DNA of 64,000 nucleotides. Origin: Bacteroidales bacterium (lineage in GTDB: Bacteria; Bacteroidota; Bacteroidia; Bacteroidales; UBA932). The stretch is taken from the NCBI GenBank assembly GCA_017550655.1, contig JAFZOK010000017.1, positions 186,001 to 250,000 on the forward strand, read 5' to 3'. Both the position numbers and the translations under genes were made by a program. The first letter of the stretch is position 1. Every line of letters begins with the position of its first letter. This document shows positions 33,004-42,514 of this stretch, piece by piece. The notes below the pieces were generated by a model. The model was not told the origin of the DNA. It did no database searches and saw nothing but the letters and a program-made list of their open reading frames with translations.

Positions 33004-33696
33004 ATGAAAAAGATAGCGGTATTGACAGGCGCAGGAATAAGCGCGGAGAGCGGAATCAGCACCTTCAGGGACAGCAACGGTCTGTGGGAGAATTACCCTG
33101 TAGAGCAGGTTGCCACATCTGATAGCTGGTATGTATTTGGACGCAAGGCTCTTATGCTGGATTTCTACAACCAGAGGAGGAGAGGCCTGAAAGACTGCGA
33201 GCCAAATCTGGCCCACAAGATTGTCGCAGAGCTGGAACAGGATTTCGACGTTACGGTCGCCACCCAGAACATAGACGACCTCCACGAGAGGGCCGGATCA
33301 ACCCGCATTATTCACCTTCACGGGGAGCTGACAAAGGCAAGGGGCGAGTTTGACGACTATTACAGCGCCTTCCCTATCGGATATGAAGACATCAATATCG
33401 GAGACCTTACCAAAAAAGGACAGCAGATCCGCCCTCATATAGTTTGGTTCGGGGAGGCTGTTCCCGAGCTTGAGAAGGCGGAAAAGGCTGTCAGGAATGC
33501 CGATATTATGATTGTGATAGGCACAAGTCTTGCAGTCTATCCTGCTGCGGGGCTGGTTTACTACACAAGGCCGGGCACGGAGATTTACCTGATCGATCCC
33601 AAGGATGTTGCTTCCAGCGTGGGGTTCACCCACATAAAGGAGAAGGCAACTGTCGGGATGCAGAAAATGAAAGAAATCCTTATGTCAAAAAAATAA
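33004..33696 (+). CDS. Sir2 family NAD-dependent protein deacylase, zinc-free type
   Basis: 230 residues from ATG 33004. NAD-binding motifs GAGISAESGI, FRDSNGLW, TQNIDDLHERAG, the catalytic His in HLHGE and GTSLAVYPAAGL are intact. The Tyr/Arg pair in FYNQRRRGL matches the one that gives CobB and SIRT5 activity on succinyl and malonyl lysine. The four zinc-binding cysteines of typical sirtuins are absent; the protein has a single Cys. Likely a deacylase acting on acyl-lysines in the cytosol. Confidence 0.92.
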   Translation: MKKIAVLTGAGISAESGISTFRDSNGLWENYPVEQVATSDSWYVFGRKALMLDFYNQRRRGLKDCEPNLAHKIVAELEQDFDVTVATQNIDDLHERAGSTRIIHLHGELTKARGEFDDYYSAFPIGYEDINIGDLTKKGQQIRPHIVWFGEAVPELEKAEKAVRNADIMIVIGTSLAVYPAAGLVYYTRPGTEIYLIDPKDVASSVGFTHIKEKATVGMQKMKEILMSKK

Positions 33697-33723
33697 CGAA
33701 ATAATTATACAACACACACACTT

Positions 33724-36264
33724 ATGAGATTCAAAGCATTACTTCTATCGGTCATAGCCGGAGCCCTTATGGCAACCGGTTGTGCACAGGAAGACCACCA
33801 GGACATGCCGTTCATGGACCTGGAGGGGCTCACGGATGCCGTTCTGTCATTCGGGTCCAACGCGTCTTCCCAGACTTTCACCATCGTGGCCAACAGGCCT
33901 TGGAAAGTCGTATGCGACGAAACCTGGATTTCTGTGGAGCCGTCCAGCGGACCGGCCTCAGACCAGCCACAGACAATTACCGTCTCTGTACTGAATAACG
34001 ATTCTTTCAACAGGACGGCAAATGTCAAGGTCTCCATGGATTATGACTACAGAACCGTAACAGTCTCCCAGAAAGGAGAATGGGGTGATCCTGCAGACAT
34101 GATTATCTACAAGAACAACTTTGACAAGGAAGCCGCAACCCAGACCTACGGAACCGGCACAAGCTGGCCTTACACAGACCAGACAGACTGCTGGAAGAAC
34201 GAGGAGGGCTCCGGAATTTCAAATGTAGAATACACAGCCACAGGAATGAGCGTGCGCAACAACTCCAATTCCAACGGCAACTACTCGGACTACAGCGGCA
34301 GCGGAATGAACAACCTTTTCTTCGGCTCAAAGGGCGCATTCAAGATTGCCAACATAGACATTACCGGCAAGGACCGCAACTTTGAACTCTACTTTGGAAG
34401 CGAAAAATATCTCAACCAGGGTTCTTCAGTCTTCAATCCGGATGAATTCCACGTATGGATAGGAAGCGATCCGGACCACATGGTTGAGGTTACTTACCAG
34501 TTCCCTGACGGCCACGGCTACAAAGACGGAAGATGGGATTTGGCGGGAACCTGGTTTATGGTCCCTGAAGGCACTACTACACTTTGCGTTTATTTCAAGG
34601 TTGACGTTGCCAGTGCCTACCGTCTTGACGATGTGGAACTTAACATGTCAAGGGTTGAGGGAACGCCGCTCGACTTTGAAAACGGTGTTAATCCGGACAA
34701 GGATCCAAACGCAGGCAAGGTTATCTATTTCAACAACTTTGACAAGGCAAAGGCAACCCAGACCTACGGAAGCGGCAACAGCTGGCCTTACACGGACCAG
34801 ACAGACTGCTGGATTAACCACGAGGGAGAAGGCGCCGCTAACGTAACATACTGGTACAAGGCAGTTAGTGTCAGGGCCAACAGCGCTTCTGACGGTTCTT
34901 ATTCCGACTACTCCGGATCTGGAGTGAACAACCTGTTCTTCGGTTCTGACGGAATGTTCAAGATCAAGGGTATCAGTACTATGAGTGAATATGCAAATTA
35001 CAAGATTACATTCGGCAGCGAGAAGTATCTTAACGGAGGATCATCTGTATTCAACCCTCAGGAATTCCATCTGTATGTTGGAAGAGATACATCCAAGTGG
35101 GTAGAGCTTTCGTACACCTTTGCTAACGGATTCAAGGATGGAAGATGGGATCTGGCTGAGACAGTCATTACAATTCCTCAGGGAACAAGCGAGCTCTTCT
35201 TCCGCATCCAGACAGACGTTGCCAGCGCCTACCGTTTGGACGACTTCAAGGTTGAGGTTTCCGAAGATGCCGGAACAAGCATAGATTTCGAGCGTGGCAT
35301 TGACCTGGACGGCGACCAGCCGCAGCCGGATACAGGAACATACGTTTACAAGAAAGTCGAGCGCGTTACAAGCGGAAAGGCCTATCTTATAGTAACTACA
35401 GACGGTACTGTAGCAGCAGGTCCTGTTCCTGCAAACAAGACATTCGGCTATCTGCCTAAGGTTGCTGTAAATGCAGTGAACGGTGAGATAACATTGAGCA
35501 CCGACGAAAACGAGTTCACATTCACTGAAATAGAGATACCTGGCGTAGTTTCCAACGACCGTTACTTTACTATCCAGCAGAAGGACGGAAGATACCTCTA
35601 TATGAAGGGAACCTACACCAGCTGCAATGTTGACGCCAACCCTACTGAAGGCCAGTACTGGGTTGTAAGGTCAAACGCTACATCAGCCGGAGTTTCTATT
35701 GCAAACTACTCCAACAATAAGTGGATGCAATACAGCACAACCCACTCTTCCTGGGGTGTTTACGACTCTGCACAGGATGGAGCCCTTATGCCTGAACTCT
35801 ACGAGAAAGTTGAGGAAGGAGACAACCCTGGCGGAGACGACAATCCTCCGGTAGGCGACAACGCTATCGAGTGGACAATAGGTGCAAACAACCAGACATG
35901 GGGTGCAGAAACCGATGCCACTTACGGAGCCGGATTCTCCGCTTCTGACAACGATATCAAGGTAGGTTACTACAAGAATACGAGTACAACCACTCCTGTA
36001 ACGGCGAACTCAGACCATATAAGGATTTACAAATACTCTGTCCTTATAATCACCCCTACGGGAGGAAAGAAGGTGAAGAAGGTGGTTATGGAAGCTTCTG
36101 GAGCCAACTATTCATCTAACCTTAATGTTCTTGATCCTGGTTCCGGTACGGCTACAGCATCAGGCACAACGATAACCTGGACAGGTACAGCGGTAACCCC
36201 TTGGGTTGGCTATGCTGCAAACGGACAGGTAAGAGTAAAGAAAATAACGGTAGAACTTGAGTAA
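33724..36264 (+). CDS. BACON-domain lipoprotein with two tandem jelly-roll-like modules
   Basis: 846 residues. A lipobox (LMATGC, Cys at residue 20) marks a lipoprotein. Residues ~35-120 form a BACON domain (NRPWKVVCDETWISVEPSSG, RTVTVSQKGEW). Two ~200-residue modules then share most residues (NNFDKEAATQTYGTG / NNFDKAKATQTYGSG; WPYTDQTDCW in both; VDVASAYRLDDVEL / TDVASAYRLDDFKV), a recent duplication. A further beta-rich region (~555-715) and a C-terminal ~110-residue domain follow. The modules look like carbohydrate- or ligand-binding folds; a surface binding role in the nuclease/TonB operon downstream is inferred. Confidence 0.8.
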   Translation: MRFKALLLSVIAGALMATGCAQEDHQDMPFMDLEGLTDAVLSFGSNASSQTFTIVANRPWKVVCDETWISVEPSSGPASDQPQTITVSVLNNDSFNRTANVKVSMDYDYRTVTVSQKGEWGDPADMIIYKNNFDKEAATQTYGTGTSWPYTDQTDCWKNEEGSGISNVEYTATGMSVRNNSNSNGNYSDYSGSGMNNLFFGSKGAFKIANIDITGKDRNFELYFGSEKYLNQGSSVFNPDEFHVWIGSDPDHMVEVTYQFPDGHGYKDGRWDLAGTWFMVPEGTTTLCVYFKVDVASAYRLDDVELNMSRVEGTPLDFENGVNPDKDPNAGKVIYFNNFDKAKATQTYGSGNSWPYTDQTDCWINHEGEGAANVTYWYKAVSVRANSASDGSYSDYSGSGVNNLFFGSDGMFKIKGISTMSEYANYKITFGSEKYLNGGSSVFNPQEFHLYVGRDTSKWVELSYTFANGFKDGRWDLAETVITIPQGTSELFFRIQTDVASAYRLDDFKVEVSEDAGTSIDFERGIDLDGDQPQPDTGTYVYKKVERVTSGKAYLIVTTDGTVAAGPVPANKTFGYLPKVAVNAVNGEITLSTDENEFTFTEIEIPGVVSNDRYFTIQQKDGRYLYMKGTYTSCNVDANPTEGQYWVVRSNATSAGVSIANYSNNKWMQYSTTHSSWGVYDSAQDGALMPELYEKVEEGDNPGGDDNPPVGDNAIEWTIGANNQTWGAETDATYGAGFSASDNDIKVGYYKNTSTTTPVTANSDHIRIYKYSVLIITPTGGKKVKKVVMEASGANYSSNLNVLDPGSGTATASGTTITWTGTAVTPWVGYAANGQVRVKKITVELE
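34105..35262 (+). repeat. Intragenic tandem duplication of a ~0.6-kb module
   Basis: Approximate copies 34105-34645 and 34722-35262 encode the two homologous modules of the BACON lipoprotein. Similarity is high even at DNA level (for example ACCCAGACCTACGGAA in both), including codon choices, indicating a fairly recent duplication or gene conversion. Confidence 0.75.
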
Positions 36265-36265
36265 A

Positions 36266-37429
36266 GTGAAACTTTTCAGATACATACTGCTCGCGGTGCC
36301 GCTGGCAACAGTTATGTTGCTGGCGGGCTCCTGCGGCGGAGGCGGAGGTGGCAAGGGAACGGATCCTGTCAAGCCTGAAACCATTGTATCCGTAACCTTC
36401 AAGCAGCCGGAAGTGGAAGCCACAAAGGGGAGCCAGTTCATCAACATATCTTCAAACGGAAGCTGGATTTTGTCTTCATCGCAGAGCTGGCTTAAAGTCA
36501 GCCAGTCCAACGGTACGGGAAGCACTTCCAGCGTATCCGTTTCCTATGACGAAAACACCGGCTCTTCAAGCAGAACAGCCATCCTTACCCTTAACTGTGC
36601 CGGTAAAACCGCAACGGCTACACTGACTCAGAAGGGAAAGGGAGAAGAGCCTTCTCCGGCAACTTCTCCTGGTTGGATTGAATTGCCTGAGCTCAAGTCC
36701 GGAACAGGGCACAAGTTCGTTACCCACTCTTTTACCGGCAAGAGTCTCAGAAGTTTCTCCTACGATTGGAACTCTACAGACCTTGTTGCAAACTGGGTTG
36801 CATACCCGCTGAACAAAGGTCTTATAGGTTCAGGGGGAAGGTCTGACGCTTGGGGGTTGGATCCTAAACTGACTTCTGCAGAACAGCCAATTCTGGCTTC
36901 CGGTTACAAAGGTAGCTATGATAGAGGACATCAGCTTCCAAGTGCAGACAGACTTACTTATGCGGAAAACGTCAAGACCTTCTACTATACCAATATGACT
37001 CCACAGATGAACGCTTTCAACGGCCAAATCTGGTTAACAGCGGAGAGTATGGTAAGGGGGTGGTCAACCAGCAGTGATACCCTGTATGTGGTCACAGGAT
37101 GCGTGGTCAAGGGAAGTTCCAAGAAGGCCTACGACAACAACGGTAAGGCTGTCACCGTTCCGGTAGCATACTACAAGGCCGTGGTTAGATATGTGAAGAA
37201 CAGCACATTGGGTTACAGCGGATATATGGGACTCGCGATGTACTTTGAGCACAAATCTTACAGTCACTCCAACATCAATAACACCATGACAGACATCGTT
37301 ATGAGCATAGATGCCCTTGAAGCAAAACTCGGTCTGGATCTCTTCCCTAACCTTGTGACGGTTGCGGGAAAGAGCGTTTCCGACCAGGTGGAAGCCGAAG
37401 ACCCGACAAAAGTTTCATTCTGGTGGTAA
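36266..37429 (+). CDS. Exported DNA/RNA non-specific endonuclease with BACON domain
   Basis: 387 residues from GTG 36266, one base after the preceding stop (TAA-A-GTG); a TTG at 36257 is an alternative. The signal MKLFRYILLAVPLATVMLLAGSC is a lipobox. A BACON domain (ISSNGSWILSSSQSWLKVSQ) precedes the nuclease domain, whose DRGHQLPSADR motif places the catalytic His at residue 222, with the metal-binding Asn in YYTNMTPQMNAFN. These beta-beta-alpha-metal nucleases degrade DNA and RNA without sequence preference. As a lipoprotein next to a TonB receptor it probably acts at the cell surface on extracellular nucleic acid. Confidence 0.92.
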   Translation: MKLFRYILLAVPLATVMLLAGSCGGGGGGKGTDPVKPETIVSVTFKQPEVEATKGSQFINISSNGSWILSSSQSWLKVSQSNGTGSTSSVSVSYDENTGSSSRTAILTLNCAGKTATATLTQKGKGEEPSPATSPGWIELPELKSGTGHKFVTHSFTGKSLRSFSYDWNSTDLVANWVAYPLNKGLIGSGGRSDAWGLDPKLTSAEQPILASGYKGSYDRGHQLPSADRLTYAENVKTFYYTNMTPQMNAFNGQIWLTAESMVRGWSTSSDTLYVVTGCVVKGSSKKAYDNNGKAVTVPVAYYKAVVRYVKNSTLGYSGYMGLAMYFEHKSYSHSNINNTMTDIVMSIDALEAKLGLDLFPNLVTVAGKSVSDQVEAEDPTKVSFWW

Positions 37430-37441
37430 AAGTATTTGGAT

Positions 37442-38533
37442 ATGAAAAGACTACTGACATACAATATATTGGCCTGCATGGCAGTTATGGTTTTCCTGGC
37501 AATCCCGCTGAGAAGCCAGGCACAGAAGACCCAAACCCATGTCATAGGCTTCTATAATCTGGAAAACCTGTTCGACACTTATCACGATGACGGCAAAAAC
37601 GACTTCGAGTATCTTCCGGACGGACTCAACGAGTGGACGGACGTCAAGTACCAGAAGAAACTCCAGAACATGGCCAAGGTCATCAAGGAGATGAAAGAAG
37701 AGAACAAGATGTGGCATACCATTTTGGGAGTCAGCGAGATTGAGAACCGTCACGTGCTGGAGGACCTTGTCGCCGACCCTCAAATCGCGGATGCCAATTA
37801 CCAGATAGTCCATTTTGACGGTCCCGATTTCAGAGGCGTGGACGTGGCTCTTCTTTACAGGCCTTCCAGATTCGAGCTCCTGGATGAAGAAAGCATTCCT
37901 TTCGATTTTAACTCGGAAAAAATAACCTTCTCCCTGGATTCTGCCGGACAGGCAGCTTTCCACACCAGAGATATTCTTATGGTCAGGGGATTGCTGGGAG
38001 GCGAGATGTTCGCTTTCTATGTAACCCACCTTCCTTCCAGAGTCGGAGGCAAGGGCGGTGACCTCAGAAGCCGCGGGGCTGAAATCATCTACAATCACTC
38101 CCAAAAGCTGATGCAGGAATTCCCGGGAATCAAGATTGTGGTGATGGGAGATATGAACGACAATCCTACGGACGAAAGCATGGTTGTCTATATGCACGGA
38201 AAAGAAAGTATCGACCAAGTGGAACCGGAAGACTATTTCTGTCCTTTCATCTCGATGCTCAAGGCAGGATACGGCTCCCTGGCATATCAGGGAGTCTGGA
38301 ATATCTACGATATCTTACTCGTGAATTCCAATCTTGCCAAAGCTCAGCCGGGGACTATGAGAATCATCCCTATCGTGAAGAAAAAGTATTATGGAAGGAT
38401 ATTCCACAAGCCGTTTATGACAACCGAGGAGGGCCAGTACAAGGATGTGCCTTTCAGGACATTCTCCAACGGAGCTTTCATCGGCGGCTTCAGCGACCAT
38501 TATCCTACTTATATAGTTGTAACAAATAAATAA
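37442..38533 (+). CDS. Exported endonuclease/exonuclease/phosphatase family protein
   Basis: 363 residues from ATG 37442 (a TTG at 37436 is possible). A signal peptide (MKRLLTYNILACMAVMVFLAIPLRSQAQ) is followed by the EEP fold: FYNLENLF (Asn), GVSEIENR (Glu), YVTHLPSR, VVMGDMNDNP (Asp/Asn) and GFSDHYPTYI (Asp-His). These DNase-I-like enzymes cleave phosphodiesters or phosphomonoesters. Its position between a non-specific nuclease and a TonB receptor suggests it finishes degradation of oligonucleotides in the periplasm or at the surface. Confidence 0.9.
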   Translation: MKRLLTYNILACMAVMVFLAIPLRSQAQKTQTHVIGFYNLENLFDTYHDDGKNDFEYLPDGLNEWTDVKYQKKLQNMAKVIKEMKEENKMWHTILGVSEIENRHVLEDLVADPQIADANYQIVHFDGPDFRGVDVALLYRPSRFELLDEESIPFDFNSEKITFSLDSAGQAAFHTRDILMVRGLLGGEMFAFYVTHLPSRVGGKGGDLRSRGAEIIYNHSQKLMQEFPGIKIVVMGDMNDNPTDESMVVYMHGKESIDQVEPEDYFCPFISMLKAGYGSLAYQGVWNIYDILLVNSNLAKAQPGTMRIIPIVKKKYYGRIFHKPFMTTEEGQYKDVPFRTFSNGAFIGGFSDHYPTYIVVTNK

Positions 38534-38540
38534 TATCAAT

Positions 38541-41483
38541 ATGCTAAAGAAAATTTCCTTGACTATTGCCGTCCTTCTGTGCGTGATAGGGTTAAGCGCA
38601 CAGACTCCTACCGGCGGCGTGAAAGGAACAGTGATTAACCGTGCAGACAGGGCACCGGTATATAACGCCACCCTGCAGCTTTACAGCGGGAAGAATCTAC
38701 TCCAGACAGCTACAACTGACTCGGACGGAAAGTTCCTGATCGAAGGGCTGGAGAATGGCGTATATTCCCTTGTGGTTACTGCAGACAGTTATGTTCGCTC
38801 CAGAGTAAACGTGACGGTAAACAACGGGTACGTGAAGGATATGTTCAACATTTCCATAAGCCCGATTGTAGTGCAGGAATCCGCCAGCAACGAGGATGAG
38901 GTTTCCGAGTTCGACCTGGAAGACACCGGTTATCAGGACAATCCTACCATACTCTATGGCCAGAACGATGTATTCAACAACCAGGCGGGCTATAACTTCT
39001 CGTCTGTAAGGTTCAAGGCCAGAGGCTTCAACAGCGAGGCGCAGGACGTTTATCTGGCCGGCATCAAGCTGAATGACGCTATTACCGGCTATTCCCCGTT
39101 CTCACTGTGGAGCGGACTTAACGAGGCTACCAGAACAAAGTTCACCGTAAACGGAAACGAGATTTCAGATTACGGGTTCGGAGGCTATAACGGCCTGACC
39201 AACATTCCTGCAAACGCATCCAACGTGCGCAAGGGATGGAGGGGAAGCGTTATGACCAACAGCAGCCTCTATCGTCTGAGACTCATGCTCACCTACGCCT
39301 CCGGAGTTCTGGACAACGGATGGAGCTATGCCTTCAGCGTCTCCGCGAGACTTGGCGGAAATGACTGGGTTAACGGTGTTTACTACCGCTCATTCGGCTA
39401 TTATCTATCCATAGAGAAGAAAATGGGAAAGGCTTCCAGACTGGGCTTGACCTTCCTCGGAACCCCAGGCCAGAGAGGAGCGCAGCAGGCTTCCACACAA
39501 GAGGTTTACGATCTTATGGGAGACAATATGTACAACTCCAACTGGGGCTACCAGAACGGCAAGATCCGCAACGCCAGAGAGAGAAGGACTCACGAGCCTA
39601 TCGCCATTCTGAAGTATGACTTCACTCCTTCAGACAAATTCAAGGCATCGCTGACCACTCTCTACAGGTTTGGCAAAAACGGCTACACTGCCCTTGACTG
39701 GTATGACGCTGCAGACCCGAGGCCAGACTACTACCGCAATCTCCCTTCATATTTCTGGATGGAGAATCCGGACTATAACCGCAACAATATGCAGAAGTAT
39801 CTCTGGGCAAAGGACAGCTGGGAGCAGGACATCAGCAGCATAACCCACATTAATTGGGACAGGATCGTCAATGTAAACTTGAACAATACAACAGCCGAAG
39901 GCCGCCGTTCCAAGTATGTAATCGAGGAAAGGAGAGTTGACCAGAAAGACCTGAATGTGGGAGGAAACTTCAAGTGGAGAGCATTAAAGTGGTGGACTAT
40001 CACCGCTGGAGCAAGCTACAAGTGGAACAACACCCACAACTACAAGCAGGTAGCCGATCTCCTGGGTGGCGATTACTATGTAAACCTCGACAACTTCGCC
40101 GAGAGAGACTACGCCACCAACGACGCCAAGATCCAGAACGACCTCAACTACTTCTTCAAGCACGGCCAGGCACAGATCCTTCACAAGGGAGACAAGTACG
40201 GCTATAACTACGATGCCAACATCCGCAACCTTACCGGCTGGATGAACTGGAACTTCAATTATGCCGGCTTCCAGACCAATCTGGCAGCAAAGATCGAGAA
40301 GACCCGGTTCTGGAGAGACGGTCTGTACCGCAAAGGCCTGTTTGCAGGACTGAACGAGGACGGTTCAGAGATAATCTACAACGGCGAGACCCTCACCAGC
40401 TATGACGAGGACGGAAAAGTCATTTCCTCCTACGGAAACAGCGACAAGAGCGATTTCACCACCTGGGCGGCAAAGGGTATCATAAGCTACAATTTTGCAG
40501 GCGGACACAGATTCGCAATAAGCGGAGGTTATTTCACCGATGCTCCTAAGTTCAACAAGGCCTTCATATCACCGAGGACAAGAAACACCCTGATTCCTCA
40601 TCTTGACAAGACCAAGATAGTTTCGGCAGAGGCTTCCTACACCCTGATTAACAGTTTGATAAACTTCAGGGTCAGCGGATTCTTCGCGACCATCAAGGAC
40701 CAGACGGATGTTATGAGCCTCTACGACGACAGCCAGAACTCCTTCACCAACTTTGCTATGAGCGGAATTGACGAAAGGCATATGGGTGTTGAGATGGGCT
40801 TCAAGATGCCTACCTTCATTACAGGACTGAGCATTGTGGGAGCGGCCACCTATGGAGAGTATATCTATACATCCAACCCTAGGATGACGCAGACCTACGA
40901 CAACACTACCGAAGTCATTTACAAAGATGTTCTTATTCCTTACTGGATGAGCCACCCTACTTTCCAAAAGGACGCAGACGGCAACTATGTAAGGGACGCC
41001 TCCGGCAGATATGTCGTTGAGAAGTACAAGCAGCACTATGTTCCTTCCACTCCTCAGCTGGCCGCTAGTCTCGGACTGTCCTACTTCCGCAACTACTGGT
41101 TCATTGACGCTAACGTTAACTACTTCGACAAGTCCTACCTCAGCATGAACCCTCTCTACAGAACGGATATGGCAACAGCCGGACCGGACAAGGTCATCAC
41201 TCCTCAGGAAGTGGAATACATGACCAGCCAGGAGAAGTTCAAGAGGGCCTGGATAGTTAACCTCAGCATCGGAAAGAGCTGGTACATAAGGAGAAAGTAT
41301 CAGATCGGCTTCAGCTGCAACATCAACAACGTCCTCAATAACAAGGATGTCAAGATTGGAGGTTTCGAGCAGAGCCGTATGGTGGACAACACCACCAGCA
41401 AGGAGCGTTATTACAAGTTCGACCCTAAGTATTTCTACATGCAGGGCCTGAACTATATGTTCAATCTCTACTTCAGATTCTAA
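38541..41483 (+). CDS. TonB-dependent receptor with N-terminal carboxypeptidase-regulatory domain
   Basis: 980 residues. Signal peptide MLKKISLTIAVLLCVIGLSAQ; residues ~24-110 form a CarboxypepD-reg beta-sandwich (GGVKGTVINRADRAPVYNATLQLYSG); the plug region includes FKARGFNSEAQDVYLAGIKLNDAITGY; the rest is a 22-strand-like barrel ending in YMFNLYFRF. No SusD-like partner is encoded; instead a DUF5689-type lipoprotein follows 6 bp later. In this operon the ligand is predicted to be nucleic acid or its breakdown products. Confidence 0.9.
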   Translation: MLKKISLTIAVLLCVIGLSAQTPTGGVKGTVINRADRAPVYNATLQLYSGKNLLQTATTDSDGKFLIEGLENGVYSLVVTADSYVRSRVNVTVNNGYVKDMFNISISPIVVQESASNEDEVSEFDLEDTGYQDNPTILYGQNDVFNNQAGYNFSSVRFKARGFNSEAQDVYLAGIKLNDAITGYSPFSLWSGLNEATRTKFTVNGNEISDYGFGGYNGLTNIPANASNVRKGWRGSVMTNSSLYRLRLMLTYASGVLDNGWSYAFSVSARLGGNDWVNGVYYRSFGYYLSIEKKMGKASRLGLTFLGTPGQRGAQQASTQEVYDLMGDNMYNSNWGYQNGKIRNARERRTHEPIAILKYDFTPSDKFKASLTTLYRFGKNGYTALDWYDAADPRPDYYRNLPSYFWMENPDYNRNNMQKYLWAKDSWEQDISSITHINWDRIVNVNLNNTTAEGRRSKYVIEERRVDQKDLNVGGNFKWRALKWWTITAGASYKWNNTHNYKQVADLLGGDYYVNLDNFAERDYATNDAKIQNDLNYFFKHGQAQILHKGDKYGYNYDANIRNLTGWMNWNFNYAGFQTNLAAKIEKTRFWRDGLYRKGLFAGLNEDGSEIIYNGETLTSYDEDGKVISSYGNSDKSDFTTWAAKGIISYNFAGGHRFAISGGYFTDAPKFNKAFISPRTRNTLIPHLDKTKIVSAEASYTLINSLINFRVSGFFATIKDQTDVMSLYDDSQNSFTNFAMSGIDERHMGVEMGFKMPTFITGLSIVGAATYGEYIYTSNPRMTQTYDNTTEVIYKDVLIPYWMSHPTFQKDADGNYVRDASGRYVVEKYKQHYVPSTPQLAASLGLSYFRNYWFIDANVNYFDKSYLSMNPLYRTDMATAGPDKVITPQEVEYMTSQEKFKRAWIVNLSIGKSWYIRRKYQIGFSCNINNVLNNKDVKIGGFEQSRMVDNTTSKERYYKFDPKYFYMQGLNYMFNLYFRF

Positions 41484-41489
41484 AACACT

Positions 41490-42500
41490 ATGGCTATGAA
41501 AAAGATACTGAATATTGCATATGTGATGGCAGTTGCCGCATTCCTTGCCGCCGGTTGCGACGAATGGGATCCGGTTGTGAACTTCGGTTATGATGATCCT
41601 CTCACCGACCAGGTGACAGGAATGACCGCCAACACCACTATAGCCGCCGTAAAGGCTCTCTACGTGGACAAACCGGTTCACATAGAGAAGGATCTGATTA
41701 TCGCCGGCCAGGTAACGTCTTCTGACCAGAGTGGAAACATCTACCGCTCGATGTATATCCAGGACGCTACCGGAGCGCTTGAGATAAAGATTGGAAAGAG
41801 TTCTCTCTACAACGACTACCGCCCTGGCCAGTGGATATATGTCAAACTGGACGGACTTACCATCGGTGCCTACGAAGGCATGCTCCAGATCGGACTCGAC
41901 GATCCTACCGGAGAATACGAGACCGCTTACATAGATGTCCAGAGGATTATAGACCTGCACGTTTTCAAGGGCAAGATTGACACTCCTGTGCAGCCTGTAG
42001 AGCTCACCGAGAGCGAACTTACCTTCAAGCCGAATATGGAGAAACTTGTAACCTTGAAAGGCCTCAAATACGGCAACGAGGCGTTTGCCCTGCTCTACCC
42101 TAACCCTAACGGAGACAAGTCAAGTACCTCTAACCGTGTATTCCTCAGCGACAAGACCTGGGGCATAACCACCTGGGCCATGAGCAAGAACAAGATGCAG
42201 GCCTACCTTGATTCCGGAATCTGGGACGAGGCCAAGACTGCAGACGGCGGCAAGACAGTCGCCCAGCTCAGGGCCGAGGGAGCCATCGAGGCCAGCGCCA
42301 ACTATGTCAGCCAGTACTTCAAGATGGGAAGCACCGAAATCCAGATCAGGACCAGCGGCTACGCCAAGTTCGCAGACCTTGAACTGGACGAGGGCATCCT
42401 AAACGGTACCAAGCAGATCGACATTACCGGCATCCTGACAAATTATCGCGGAGCCCCTCAGTTCACACTTATAGATATGGAGGGCGTAAAAGTTTATTAA
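41490..42500 (+). CDS. DUF5689-like surface lipoprotein
   Basis: 336 residues (ATG 41490 or 41496). Lipobox AFLAAGC near residue 23. The central part (IIAGQVTSSDQSGNIYRSMYIQDATGALEIKIGKSSLYNDYRPG) has the OB-fold-like pattern of the DUF5689 domain often found beside TonB receptors and nucleases in Bacteroidota. It may cap the receptor and bind polynucleotide, in place of SusD; that is inference from context and the OB-like fold. Confidence 0.75.
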   Translation: MAMKKILNIAYVMAVAAFLAAGCDEWDPVVNFGYDDPLTDQVTGMTANTTIAAVKALYVDKPVHIEKDLIIAGQVTSSDQSGNIYRSMYIQDATGALEIKIGKSSLYNDYRPGQWIYVKLDGLTIGAYEGMLQIGLDDPTGEYETAYIDVQRIIDLHVFKGKIDTPVQPVELTESELTFKPNMEKLVTLKGLKYGNEAFALLYPNPNGDKSSTSNRVFLSDKTWGITTWAMSKNKMQAYLDSGIWDEAKTADGGKTVAQLRAEGAIEASANYVSQYFKMGSTEIQIRTSGYAKFADLELDEGILNGTKQIDITGILTNYRGAPQFTLIDMEGVKVY

Positions 42501-42514
42501 GCAACGCAGTAACA

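Noticed and set aside
40569..41960. 463-codon antisense frame over the TonB receptor and DUF5689 genes
   Set aside because: Opposite strand of two genes with strong family motifs; its translation has no signal, domain or low-complexity structure to support it.
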